Assembly (NCBI GenBank): GCA_023393015.1
Contig: JAEWMY010000016.1
Span: forward strand, 62,001-126,000
Source: Spirochaetota bacterium
Lineage (GTDB): Bacteria > Spirochaetota > Spirochaetia > Treponematales > Treponemataceae
Reading direction: 5' to 3'
Length of the DNA: 64,000 bases
Shown piece after piece: positions 34,559 through 43,059 of this stretch; the stretch's first letter is position 1, and every line of letters starts with the position of its first letter. The notes beneath the pieces were generated by a model. That model was not told the DNA's origin. It saw only the letters and a program-made list of their open reading frames with translations, and did no database searches. The position numbers and the translations under genes were made by a program.

Positions 34559-35352
34559 GCCTCGTCCCCGAGCCCGGAAAGGCTCTTCTCGACCTGTTGG
34601 AGACGCGTTTTCAGGGAATCGATCGTCCGCTCGAGACGCCGCCGTTCCTTTTCGAGCCGGTCGCGCTCGCTTTCCTCGCCCAGGGCGCGCGCGAGGCTCA
34701 CCTTGACGGTGTCGGGGCTATGACGGGCGGCGAGGTCACGCTCAGCGGCCGCGCGAAGCTCGGGGGTGCGCTGGGAGGCGACGATCCTCATCGCGTCATA
34801 ACCGAGGGAGGAATCTATCCCGAGCGAGCTTACGCGCACGGCCGACTGCGCGGAGGTTCTCGGCAGGCAGAGCACGCGGTCAACGTAATCCTCGTAGCGT
34901 ATGCCCGCCTTCTCGCACAGGATGTGCGCCCTCGCGAGCAGGCGGCCGAGCTCGTTCATCAGCTTGCCGTTTTCGGCGATGCATTTCGTCCTGATCTCCT
35001 CGGTTAGCGCCTCGAGCTCCGACGACTTCTCAAGCCCGATGCGGTAGAGTTTCTTTTTCTCGGCCTTTTCGAGCAGGCTGTGGAACCGCGCCCAAAAGGC
35101 GGCCGTATGCGACTTCGCCGTCTGGAGCGCGCCGTCGGCCTCGCACTGGAGATGGTGCGCGTATTCGTGGATCGCGGTGTAGACGAGCTCGTTGTCGTCC
35201 GAAAAGTTCTTGTTGTGGAGGAGTATTTCGCGGGTATCCGGCTTGTAGAGTCCGTTTACGCGCTTGCTCTTCTTTCCCGTCATGATCACGGAAAACTCGA
35301 GGGCCGTATCCTCGAGGGAAAGCAGCATAGACTTAATCTGGTCCTGGTTCAT
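34555..35352 (-). CDS. HExxH-motif putative zinc peptidase-like protein
   Basis: 265-residue cytoplasmic protein. AIHEYAHHL places a zinc-binding HExxH at H62-E63-H66, in a context (TDNELVYTAIHEYAHHLQ-like, preceded by strands ending LLHNKNF) similar to SprT or minigluzincin peptidases. The second half is helical and ends in a coiled coil from about 225 to 260 (ERDRLEKERRRLERTIDSL). Whether it cleaves peptides is unknown. ATG 35352 overlaps the rsmE stop (ATGA), so it is coupled to an rRNA-modification gene. Confidence 0.65.
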   Translation of the reverse strand: MNQDQIKSMLLSLEDTALEFSVIMTGKKSKRVNGLYKPDTREILLHNKNFSDDNELVYTAIHEYAHHLQCEADGALQTAKSHTAAFWARFHSLLEKAEKKKLYRIGLEKSSELEALTEEIRTKCIAENGKLMNELGRLLARAHILCEKAGIRYEDYVDRVLCLPRTSAQSAVRVSSLGIDSSLGYDAMRIVASQRTPELRAAAERDLAARHSPDTVKVSLARALGEESERDRLEKERRRLERTIDSLKTRLQQVEKSLSGLGDEA

Positions 35353-36146
35353 CGCGCGTCTCCGGCGTCGAGGAATCCCGCCCGGGCGAGCGCGATCGAG
35401 ACCGCGGCGACGCAGGCGGTTTCGGTCCTGAGGACTCGCGGCCCAAGACTTGCGACGCGGAATCCCGCGGCCGCGAAGGTTTCGCGCTCTCGCGCCGTCC
35501 AGCCCCGTTCGCTTCCGAGCGCGAGCGTAAGCGGGCTCTCTGCGGAAAGGCGCCATGGAGCGCCGGAAGCGCCGTCGGGCCCGAGCGGTAGGGTCGCGAG
35601 GCCGCCTTCCGCTCCCTCGAGATCGAGGAGGATACGGTACCCCGCGCCAAGATCGGCGCCAACTCCGGCGAGCGGGGGAAGGTCGTTCGCGAGAGACTCT
35701 CCGACGCTCGCGCGCATGCTCAGCGCGGGAACGGCCGTGCCTCCCGCCTGCATGCACCCGTCGAGCAGGGCGGACCTCGCGGCGCCGCGATCGACGAGAC
35801 TCGACTCGAGATAGGATTTCTCGCCGAGCTCGGTCCCGCAAAGACTGACGGACTCGACCCCGAGACTCGCGAGGTCGCGCAACAGGCGCTTGAGCTGGAT
35901 GGGGCGGGGAAAACCGACGACAAGCCTCACGGGGAAGAGCGGCCTCGCGGGACGTTCGGCTTCGAAGGAAAACCGGACGCCCGAATCGTCGGCCGAAACG
36001 ATCGTCGCGGTTCCCTCGGGACCGTCGATCTCGCCCGCGAGGAAGGTGTCGCCCGCGCCCTTCCTGAGAATCTTGCGGATGTGCTCTGCCCGCGCGTCGC
36101 CGCGCGCGAAGCGCGTTTCGCCGCGCTCGAACAGGATGATGTTCAT
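35349..36146 (-). CDS. rsmE: 16S rRNA (uracil1498-N3)-methyltransferase
   Basis: 265-residue SPOUT methyltransferase that methylates U1498 of 16S rRNA. N-terminal PUA-like domain (HIRKILRKGAGDTFLAGEIDG), then the knotted domain with LALGSERGWTARERETF and LGPRVLRTETACVAAVSI, the RsmE-typical SAM-binding knot. The linker around residues 135-165 is longer and more Gly/Ala-rich than usual. A -10-like TATACT at 36164-36159 lies 12 bp before the ATG but has no good -35. Start of a minus operon with the HExxH protein and two secreted proteins. Confidence 0.88.
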   Translation of the reverse strand: MNIILFERGETRFARGDARAEHIRKILRKGAGDTFLAGEIDGPEGTATIVSADDSGVRFSFEAERPARPLFPVRLVVGFPRPIQLKRLLRDLASLGVESVSLCGTELGEKSYLESSLVDRGAARSALLDGCMQAGGTAVPALSMRASVGESLANDLPPLAGVGADLGAGYRILLDLEGAEGGLATLPLGPDGASGAPWRLSAESPLTLALGSERGWTARERETFAAAGFRVASLGPRVLRTETACVAAVSIALARAGFLDAGDAR

Positions 36147-36174
36147 GGTTCGTCGGCCAGTATACCAGACCGGT

Positions 36175-36204
36175 TTGACTTTTCATACGGCCGGGGTGTA
36201 CATT
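36175..36204 (+). promoter_or_regulatory. promoter of M29 aminopeptidase, leaderless geometry
   Basis: -35 TTGACT (36175-36180), 18-bp spacer, -10 TACATT (36199-36204), then exactly six bases to the ATG at 36211. Confidence 0.6.
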
Positions 36205-36210
36205 TTCGTC

Positions 36211-37335
36211 ATGACATACGCCCATACCGTCGAAAGCGCCGCCGAGGTGGTGGCGCGCGACGTTCTCGCGCTCGCCAAAGACGAGCAATTCCTCGTCATC
36301 ACGAACCCGTCGGGCGACGTGATGGAAATCAGCAAGGCGCTTTACGAAGCGGCGCGCAAACTCGGCGCGGAGCCGACCCTCGTCGTCCAGGACGAAAAGA
36401 CGCAGCTTGATTTCGCGAACCGCGCGGCCCTCGCCGCCTTCGGCTCCGAACCGGACGCCTGCGCCTCGATCTCGGCGAACAAGATGGGAAAGGACCGCGA
36501 GGGAATCGCGAAACCCCGGATAGCTTCGAACGGGCGCAAGATAGACCACGTGTTCCATTGGCTGATGGACGAGAAGAAGACCCTCCGGTCGATCTGGACG
36601 CCCGGCATCACCGTGGACATGTTCCGGCGCACCGCGGCGATCGACTACGGGCTCCTGCAACGGAGATGCGAGGCCATTTGCGCCGCGCTCGAGGGCGCCG
36701 AGTCGATCAGGGTCACCGCACCCGGCGGAACGAACGTGCTCGTACCCGTGACCGGACGCTCTCCGATGAGGGACGACGGGGATTTCACGAAAGGCGGCGC
36801 GGGCGGGAACATCCCCGCGGGAGAGGTGTTCATCAGCCCGCTGCCGGGCAAAAGCGAGGGAGTCATCGTCTTCGACGGGTCCATAAGCCTCAACGAGGGC
36901 GACATGATAACGGAGACCCCGGTTACGGTAACGCTCAAGGGCGGATACGTCGTCGATATAACGGGCGACCGCGAGGCGGACCTGCTCGCCCGCTCGATCG
37001 AGGCCGGAGAGAAGAAGGCGCGCGAGTTCGTCGCCGAAGGAAAGCTCACGGCCGAAGAGGGCGTCTCCTACGAGAGGAACGCGCGCGGACTCGGCGAACT
37101 CGGCATCGGCCTCAACCCCGCCGCGGAGATTCGGGGTAACATGCTCGAGGACGAGAAGGCCTTTCACACCTGTCACTTCGCGATCGGAAGCAATTACGAC
37201 AACGACGCGGAGGCCCTCATCCACCTCGACTGCCTCGTCAGGAATCCCACGATCGTCGTGAACTATCCCGACGGCTCGAACGTAGTCATTGAAAAGGAGG
37301 GCCTCCTGGCCGCTCCTTTCGGGGAGATATCATGA
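36211..37335 (+). CDS. M29-family metalloaminopeptidase
   Basis: 374-residue protein of the thermophilic-aminopeptidase (M29, AmpS/PepS) family, cytoplasmic enzymes that remove N-terminal residues from peptides. Metal-site blocks are recognisable: NIPAGEVFISPLPGKSEG (Glu), ERNARGLGELGIGLNPAA (Glu/Asn), the EKAFHTCHFAIGSN histidines and HLDCLVRNPTI (His-Asp). Length is a little under the usual 400. The ATG at 36211 lies directly after a promoter, so the mRNA is predicted leaderless; longer in-frame starts run into the divergent rsmE gene. It overlaps the aldehyde dehydrogenase by 4 bp. Confidence 0.85.
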   Translation: MTYAHTVESAAEVVARDVLALAKDEQFLVITNPSGDVMEISKALYEAARKLGAEPTLVVQDEKTQLDFANRAALAAFGSEPDACASISANKMGKDREGIAKPRIASNGRKIDHVFHWLMDEKKTLRSIWTPGITVDMFRRTAAIDYGLLQRRCEAICAALEGAESIRVTAPGGTNVLVPVTGRSPMRDDGDFTKGGAGGNIPAGEVFISPLPGKSEGVIVFDGSISLNEGDMITETPVTVTLKGGYVVDITGDREADLLARSIEAGEKKAREFVAEGKLTAEEGVSYERNARGLGELGIGLNPAAEIRGNMLEDEKAFHTCHFAIGSNYDNDAEALIHLDCLVRNPTIVVNYPDGSNVVIEKEGLLAAPFGEIS

Positions 37336-38735
37336 AAAACGAAAACGCATCCGTGCCGATAGCGGACCTCGTCGCGAGCCAACGAGAAACCTTCAATTCG
37401 GGGAAGACCCGTCCCGTACGATTCCGGATCGAGCAACTCGACCGGCTCGAAAAGGCGATTCTCGCGCGCGAGCGGGACATCCTCGACGCGACGAAGGCCG
37501 ATCTCGGCAAGTGCGACTTCGAGGCCTTCACCACCGAGATCGTCCTCGTCCTCGAGGAAATCAAGTTGATGAAGCGGAAGGTCCGCGCGTGGTCGAAGCC
37601 GCGCCGCGTCTCGGCGGGACTCTTCAACTGGCCCGGATCGGGACGGACGTACCGTGACCCGCACGGCGTGTGCCTCGTCATGTCGCCCTGGAACTATCCC
37701 TTCATGCTCGCCGTCGCCCCGCTCGTCGGGGCTATCGCCGCCGGGAACACCGTGATCCTCAAGCCTTCGGCCTATTCTCCCGCGACCTCGGCCGTGATCG
37801 CTTCGATCCTGCGCGACGCCTTCCCGCCGGACTACGTCGCCTGCGTCGAGGGAGGCCGCGAGGTCAACCAGAACCTTCTCGCGCAGGAGTTCGACTACAT
37901 CTTCTTTACCGGAAGCGTGGCGGTCGGAAAGCTCGTCATGGAAAGCGCCTCGAAACACCTGACGCCGGTAACGCTCGAGCTCGGAGGGAAAAGCCCGTGC
38001 GTCGTGGACAAGAGCGCGGACATAGACCTCTCGGCGAGACGCGCGGCCTGGGGGAAGTGCATCAACTCGGGTCAAACCTGCGTCGCGCCCGACTACTTCC
38101 TCGTCCACGAGGACGTCAAGGACGCCTTCGTCGCCAGGTTCAGGGACTACGTAACGCGCTTTTACGGCGCGAGCCCCCACGAGAACGCGGAGTTCCCGCG
38201 CATCGTGAACCGACACCACTTCGACCGACTCTCGGCGCTCGTCGCCGGCGCGCGCGCGCAGGCGGGACGCACCGTCTCGGGCGGCCGCGTCTCGGCGGAC
38301 ACGCTGAAAATCGAGCCCGCCGTCATCGAAGGCGTCTCCTGGGACGATCCCGTCATGGCCGAGGAGCTTTTCGGGCCGATCGCGCCGGTCATTACCTGGC
38401 GCGACGAGGACGAGATCGTCCGGAAAATACTCGCGCGGCCGAGGCCGCTCGCGCTCTACGTCTTTACGCGCGACAAGGCGCAAGCGAGAAGGATCACCGG
38501 ATCCATCCCCTTCGGCGGGGGATGCGTCAACGACACGATCATGCACGTCGCCACGCACACCCTACCCTTCGGCGGGACGGGCGCGAGCGGCATGGGCGGC
38601 TATCACGGCAAGTGGAGCTTCGACACCTTCACGCGGGTCAAGTCGGTCGTTGAAAAACCGCTCTGGGCGGACGTGCCGCTCAGGTACGCGCCGTTCGGGC
38701 GAAAATACGCGACGTTCCGGAAATTCCTCGGGTAG
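37332..38735 (+). CDS. aldehyde dehydrogenase (ALDH3-like)
   Basis: 467-residue NAD(P)-dependent aldehyde dehydrogenase. Motifs: MSPWNYPFMLAVAPLVGAIA (cofactor pocket), FFTGSVAVGK, ELGGKSPCVVD (general base Glu) and the catalytic cysteine in INSGQTCVAPDY, then EELFGPIAPV. Short length and the QTCVAPDY context fit the ALDH3 group (fatty or aromatic aldehydes); the C-terminal membrane anchor of some members is absent. The start overlaps the aminopeptidase stop (ATGA). The gene converges on luxS with 6 bp between the stops. Confidence 0.88.
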   Translation: MKNENASVPIADLVASQRETFNSGKTRPVRFRIEQLDRLEKAILARERDILDATKADLGKCDFEAFTTEIVLVLEEIKLMKRKVRAWSKPRRVSAGLFNWPGSGRTYRDPHGVCLVMSPWNYPFMLAVAPLVGAIAAGNTVILKPSAYSPATSAVIASILRDAFPPDYVACVEGGREVNQNLLAQEFDYIFFTGSVAVGKLVMESASKHLTPVTLELGGKSPCVVDKSADIDLSARRAAWGKCINSGQTCVAPDYFLVHEDVKDAFVARFRDYVTRFYGASPHENAEFPRIVNRHHFDRLSALVAGARAQAGRTVSGGRVSADTLKIEPAVIEGVSWDDPVMAEELFGPIAPVITWRDEDEIVRKILARPRPLALYVFTRDKAQARRITGSIPFGGGCVNDTIMHVATHTLPFGGTGASGMGGYHGKWSFDTFTRVKSVVEKPLWADVPLRYAPFGRKYATFRKFLG

Positions 38736-38741
38736 CCGCGC

Positions 38742-39215
38742 TCAGGCGCAGGCCCAACCCTTGCGGTCTATTCCTTCGATCCAGCGGGTCGCCCATTCGC
38801 GGGCCGAGGCGAGGTCGTGGTCGAGCCAGTTCCCGCACATGACGGGGTCCACGCCGGGCACGGCCTCGGCGTCGGGCCAGGCGGCGACGCGCGAGAGAAC
38901 CGCGCGGATCGCCCTCGCGATTGCCTCCTCCCCCACCTCGCCGAATACGGCGAGGTAAAAGCCGGTCCTGCATCCCATCGGAGAGAGGTCGATGACGCCC
39001 TCGAGCTCGTCGCGGACGAATTCCGCCATCAGGTGCTCGAGGGTATGCATGCCGCCGGTCGGCATGGCCTCAGCGTTCGGCTGGCAAAACCGGACGTCGA
39101 ACTTGGAGACGACGTCCCCGCGCGGGCCTTCCTTCCTCCCGGCGAGCCTGACATACGGCGCGCGCACCGCGGTATGGTCAAGGCCGAAGCTTTCCACGTT
39201 TCTCGATTCCTTCAT
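38742..39215 (-). CDS. luxS: S-ribosylhomocysteine lyase
   Basis: 157-residue LuxS: splits S-ribosylhomocysteine into homocysteine and DPD, the precursor of autoinducer-2. Zinc ligands H57 and H61 with the base E60 in HTLEHL, catalytic C82 in SPMGCRTGFYL and third zinc ligand C127 in DPVMCGNW are all present. Length is standard. The ATG at 39215 overlaps the mtnN stop (ATGA), making the classic two-step SAH recycling pair. Last gene of an operon that begins with a hybrid histidine kinase. Confidence 0.96.
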   Translation of the reverse strand: MKESRNVESFGLDHTAVRAPYVRLAGRKEGPRGDVVSKFDVRFCQPNAEAMPTGGMHTLEHLMAEFVRDELEGVIDLSPMGCRTGFYLAVFGEVGEEAIARAIRAVLSRVAAWPDAEAVPGVDPVMCGNWLDHDLASAREWATRWIEGIDRKGWACA

Positions 39216-39952
39216 TTCGTCTCCCCGGGAACGGTCGACAGTTCCCTCAGCATCCCGAGCACGACACGCGCGCTGACGCGCGACGCGTCCCGTGAAAAAT
39301 CGTCGTACGATACGGTAGCCTCGTGTCCCGCGAGGTCCGAAACGCTCCGCAAGATCAGGAACGGTACGCCGTTAAGCGCGCACACCTGCGCGACGGCCCC
39401 TCCCTCCATCTCGACGCAAGCCGGCGAGAACGCCGCCCTGATGCGGTTCCGCGTTTCGTCGTCGGCGACGAAGACGTCGCCGGTCGCGACGCGGCCCTCG
39501 AGCATCGTCCCCTTGCGCTCGCCGTCCGGGATCGCCGCGAAGGCCCGAAGCGCGCACGCGCGAAGCAATGGATCGGCCATGAAGAAGGGCGAGTCATTGC
39601 CGGGTATTTGGCCGAGAGCGTACCCGAAGGCCGTCGTGTCGAAATCGTGCTGAACCGCGTCGGTCGACGCGATCATGTCGAACACGCGCAAGCCCTCGGC
39701 GAGACCCCCCGCGGCTCCGGTATTGACGACGTGCGTCGCGCCGAATTCGGACACGACCGTCTGCGCGCACAGGGCCGCGTTGACCTTTCCCACGCCGCAG
39801 CATACGACGACCGCTTCGAGGCCTTCGAGGGATCCCTCGTGGTACGCGAGTCCGCCCCGGCGGGCGACCGACACGCGTGAGCCCGAGTCTTTCATGGCGG
39901 CGAGCAGGAGCTCGATCTCCTGGTCAACCGCGCCGATAACGCCGATTTTCAT
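39212..39952 (-). CDS. mtnN: MTA/SAH nucleosidase
   Basis: 246-residue Pfs/MtnN enzyme that removes adenine from S-adenosylhomocysteine and methylthioadenosine, supplying LuxS. MKIGVIGAVDQEIELLL carries the N-terminal base Glu, VVNTGAAGGL is the phosphate-like loop, VEMEGGAVAQV the ribose contact, and SVSDLAG the catalytic Asp. ATG 39952 overlaps the stop of the HPt frame (TGATG); longer upstream starts have no ribosome site and no family similarity. Directly coupled to luxS. Confidence 0.94.
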   Translation of the reverse strand: MKIGVIGAVDQEIELLLAAMKDSGSRVSVARRGGLAYHEGSLEGLEAVVVCCGVGKVNAALCAQTVVSEFGATHVVNTGAAGGLAEGLRVFDMIASTDAVQHDFDTTAFGYALGQIPGNDSPFFMADPLLRACALRAFAAIPDGERKGTMLEGRVATGDVFVADDETRNRIRAAFSPACVEMEGGAVAQVCALNGVPFLILRSVSDLAGHEATVSYDDFSRDASRVSARVVLGMLRELSTVPGETK

Positions 39953-40239
39953 CAATTCTCCTTCAAATAACCCGCGACGCCCGTTATCGCCGCCTTCAGC
40001 TCGGCGTGCGCGAGGGGGTAGAGGCGATCCTGCTCGGCGGTATCGCCCGCGAGAATCGCGTCCTCGAGGGACCGCGCGAGGCGCGACAACTCGATCGCCC
40101 CTACGTTCGCGCAAGAGCCGACGAGCGCGTGCGTCGCCGAACGGAAGGCGGACGGGTCCCCCGACCTTCTGCCGGATTCCAGCTTTTCAAGAAGCGCCGG
40201 CGCAGTCTTGCCGAACAGGGCGAGAATCACCGCGAGGTT
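39952..40239 (-). CDS. HPt domain in -1 frame, continuation of the hybrid kinase
   Basis: A 95-residue frame beginning NLAVILALFGKTAPALLEKL and containing the HPt phosphorylation motif SATHALVGSCANVGAIELSR, with the acceptor His at residue 37 of this segment. HPt domains usually follow a lead-in like the kinase's GFDHETALRYTGGEK, which is where the kinase frame runs out of homology before stopping 12 codons later at a different sequence. Joining at the A6 run (plus-strand T run 40238-40243) by a -1 shift gives a continuous 1009-residue hybrid kinase with a terminal HPt domain. No independent start with a ribosome site is visible, so it is best seen as part of the kinase gene. Confidence 0.65.
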   Translation of the reverse strand, partial: NLAVILALFGKTAPALLEKLESGRRSGDPSAFRSATHALVGSCANVGAIELSRLARSLEDAILAGDTAEQDRLYPLAHAELKAAITGVAGYLKEN

Positions 40240-42980
40240 TTTTCTCCCCCAGTATAGCGTAAAGCGGTCTCGTGGTCGAACCCCGGTATCCATCCCTTGC
40301 CCGCGGTGGCGGCAACGGCTCCGTCGGTAACGGTACGGGCTCCCTCGGCGTCGGCGTCGGCGACACGATCGTCCCGTATCCATTTCCGGACGCACGAAAG
40401 GAAGGACGCGAGCTCCACGGGCTTCGGAATGACGTCGTCTATTCCCGCGTCGCTGAATCGTTCCCTGCTGTGACCGTCGACGCTCGCGGTAAAGGCGAGG
40501 ATCGGGACGTCCGCGTACCCGTCGAGGGCCCGCAAACGCCGAGCCGTCTCGACCCCGTCCATCCCGGGCATGATATGGTCGAGCAGCACGACGTCGAACG
40601 GCTCCGTCCGCTCCGACGCGCGGTCGATCGCCTCGAAACCGGACTCCGCCTCGACCGTCGAAATGTCCACGCTCTTGAGAAAACCCTCCGCGACCTTGCG
40701 ATTCACCGCGTTGTCGTCCACCACGAGCGCGGTAACCCCGCGCGCGCGGAAGGGGGCGACCGGAGCTCCGAGAGTGCCCGCGAGCGGGAGCGTCGCGGTA
40801 AAATCCACGTATTCTCCCGCGAGGAACCGCACGAACGAGGTAACGAGCAAAGGCTTGAACACGAAGGAAACGGCGGGGTCCTTGCCTCCGCCGAGGAAAT
40901 CCGAAAGCGTGAGAAGCGAAAGCCAGGCGACGCCGGGACGCGAGGCGACGAAGGGAAGCACGAGCGGGTATGCGGAAGCGTACTCAAACACGACGTGCGT
41001 CGGCGGATCCCGCGTGTCGGCGAGAACCGCGACGAGCGCCTCGGGGCTTTCGCATACCGCGGGCTCGATTCCGGCGTACCGGGCCATTCGCGAGACGGAC
41101 GCGCGCGCGGCGCCGTCCCGTTCGTATACGACGAGCCGCGTTCCGCGAGGAGCCGCCGCCCTGGCGACGGGGGGCGTGCCCGCCGGAACGCCCTGACGTA
41201 TGGTCGCGGTGAAGGTCGCGCCCTCGCCCTCCTCGCTCTCGACCGACAGGTCTCCGCCCATCAGGGTCACGAGGCCCTTGCAAATCGAAAGCCCGAGGCC
41301 GGTACCCTCAACCGACCGGTTGCCCTCTCCGTCAATCCGCGAGAACTCCTCGAAAAGGCTCGCCTGCCTGTCCCGCGGTATGCCGACGCCGGTATCCCGC
41401 ACGGAAACGCGCAGGACCGCGCGGGACGCGTCCCTGTCGGGAACGGAGAACACGGAAAGGGAGACCTCACCCTTGGGGGTGAACTTGACCGCGTTGTTGA
41501 GGAGGTTGATGAGCACCTGTTTCACGCGCACCTCGTCGCCGACGAGAGTCGCCGGCACGAAGGGATCGAGATCGACGGTAAACGAGAGGTCCTTCTCGTG
41601 CGCCTTGACGCTGACGAGGTTCACCACGTCCCTCAGGAGGGTTTCGGTCCGGTACGGCGCCTCGGCAAGCTCGAGCTTCCGCGCCTCGATCCGGGAAAAG
41701 TCGAGGATATCGCCGATTATCGAAAGGAGAAGGGAGGCGGACGCCCGGATCTGTTCGGCGTAATTGCGCTGAACGGGGGAAAGCTCCGTGCGGGAGAGGA
41801 GCTCGTTCATGCCGAGAACCGCGTTCATGGGCGTACGCAACTCGTGGGTCATGTTCGCCAAGAAGGCGGCCTTGACCCGAAGCGCCGACTCGGCCTGCTC
41901 CCGCGCGGTGACGACCTCGGTCATGTCGACCGCGATACCGAACCTGCCGAAGGACTCGCCATCGAACGTCAGCGCGTCGAGCCTGCAATCAAGATACGCG
42001 GAACCGTCCGGCCACTCGACCCGGATCGTCTTCGCGCCGGCGGGGAAAGCCCCGTGTTCGAAGATCCTCTCGTACTCGGCCCGTCGCGCGCCCATCTTGC
42101 TGAAAAGGAACCGCCACGGCTTGCCGACGAGAACGCGCCAGGAAGAGAACCCGAGCTTGTTCGCGAGGCGCAGGGAGGCGTAATCTATGCGATTGTCCGG
42201 CGCTACGACAGCGATGAGCTCCGACGCGGAATCCATGAGCGACTCGATGATAGCACGCGGTTTGATCTCTTCCGTCACGTCGAAACGCGTCAGGATGTAA
42301 CCGAAGGTGCCGCCAGCCGACTTGATGGTGCGAAGGTCCGATCGATACCATCGGCTCTCGCCGGAAGGGGACTCCTCTTTTACGGTCCTGATCACGGGAC
42401 CGTCGCTCGAATCGAGCTCCGGGAGCATCTCCAGGATGACGTCGAGGTCGAGCCGCGGCAACGCGTCGAGGGATTTCCCCGCGAGCTCCCCGGAGGACGC
42501 GAAGCCGTTCCTTCGGGCGAGGCGCTCGCTCGCCAGGATTACGCGTCGCGCCCGACTGAAGACCAGGGTCTCGCCGGGAAGCGAGGAGACGAGCGCGTTC
42601 AGGATCGTCGTATTCGAATACACCCCGGTGAGATCCGAAAGGAAGAAGGCGTACCCGAGCGCCATGCCGTCCCGCGCGACGGGATAGGCCCGCAACTGGT
42701 ACCACCCGAAAAAGTCGGTTTTGGGATCGACGAACGGAAACACCTCGTCGACGTCGAGCCCTTTCCCGAGACGGGAAAACCAGCCCTGCATATAACGGGC
42801 GAGGATCGGGTCGGTAATGACCTCCTCGGCGCGCTTTCCGACCAGTTCCGAGGGACCCGCGAAGCCGAGATATTCGGCGGCCGCGCGGCTCGCGTCGCGA
42901 ACGACGTGATCGGAATCGACGAAGAACACGATGTTCGGAGTGAGCTCTAAAAGGAGGCCGTCAAAACTCGGGTTCCCCAT
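40227..42980 (-). CDS. PAS-containing hybrid sensor histidine kinase
   Basis: 917-residue kinase in the zero frame. Order: PAS about 5-120 (LTPNIVFFVDSDHVVRDASRA), PAS about 140-250, PAS about 270-385, HisKA with phosphoacceptor His in FLANMTHELRTPMNAVLG, HATPase with DTGVGIPRDRQASLFEEF and GTGLGLSICKGLV, a degenerate receiver-like segment, then a complete receiver (VVDDNAVNRK; acceptor Asp in VLLDHIMPGMDG; PKPVELASFL). No transmembrane helix is visible, so the sensor is cytoplasmic. ATG 42980 sits six bases after the -10 box. The last residues GFDHETALRYTGGEK lead into an HPt domain that is encoded one frame over (39952-40239). First gene of the kinase-HPt-mtnN-luxS operon. Confidence 0.88.
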   Translation of the reverse strand: MGNPSFDGLLLELTPNIVFFVDSDHVVRDASRAAAEYLGFAGPSELVGKRAEEVITDPILARYMQGWFSRLGKGLDVDEVFPFVDPKTDFFGWYQLRAYPVARDGMALGYAFFLSDLTGVYSNTTILNALVSSLPGETLVFSRARRVILASERLARRNGFASSGELAGKSLDALPRLDLDVILEMLPELDSSDGPVIRTVKEESPSGESRWYRSDLRTIKSAGGTFGYILTRFDVTEEIKPRAIIESLMDSASELIAVVAPDNRIDYASLRLANKLGFSSWRVLVGKPWRFLFSKMGARRAEYERIFEHGAFPAGAKTIRVEWPDGSAYLDCRLDALTFDGESFGRFGIAVDMTEVVTAREQAESALRVKAAFLANMTHELRTPMNAVLGMNELLSRTELSPVQRNYAEQIRASASLLLSIIGDILDFSRIEARKLELAEAPYRTETLLRDVVNLVSVKAHEKDLSFTVDLDPFVPATLVGDEVRVKQVLINLLNNAVKFTPKGEVSLSVFSVPDRDASRAVLRVSVRDTGVGIPRDRQASLFEEFSRIDGEGNRSVEGTGLGLSICKGLVTLMGGDLSVESEEGEGATFTATIRQGVPAGTPPVARAAAPRGTRLVVYERDGAARASVSRMARYAGIEPAVCESPEALVAVLADTRDPPTHVVFEYASAYPLVLPFVASRPGVAWLSLLTLSDFLGGGKDPAVSFVFKPLLVTSFVRFLAGEYVDFTATLPLAGTLGAPVAPFRARGVTALVVDDNAVNRKVAEGFLKSVDISTVEAESGFEAIDRASERTEPFDVVLLDHIMPGMDGVETARRLRALDGYADVPILAFTASVDGHSRERFSDAGIDDVIPKPVELASFLSCVRKWIRDDRVADADAEGARTVTDGAVAATAGKGWIPGFDHETALRYTGGEKTSR

Positions 42981-42986
42981 GAAAAA

Positions 42987-43015
42987 AGTATACCTTCTTG
43001 TCCTAATTTTATCAA
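42987..43015 (-). promoter_or_regulatory. promoter of kinase-mtnN-luxS operon, leaderless geometry
   Basis: Minus strand: -35 TTGATA (43015-43010), 17-bp spacer, -10 TATACT (42992-42987), six bases, then ATG at 42980. It overlaps the divergent EAL promoter, so the two may interfere. Confidence 0.65.
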
Positions 43016-43027
43016 TTTTTATACACT
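42998..43027 (+). promoter_or_regulatory. candidate promoter of EAL gene
   Basis: -35 TTGTCC (42998-43003), 18-bp spacer, -10 TACACT (43022-43027). A second possible -10, TATTCT (43045-43050), ends nine bases before the ATG but lacks a convincing -35. Confidence 0.4.
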
Positions 43028-43059
43028 TTCCGGATGATTTCTGATATTCTTTCGCCACG

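Noticed and set aside
39952..40395. Independent 147-residue HPt gene starting near 40395
   Set aside because: The N-terminal half is an Arg-rich shadow of the kinase's receiver tail. There is no ribosome site, and homology begins only at the A6 run, so a frame-shifted kinase extension explains it better.
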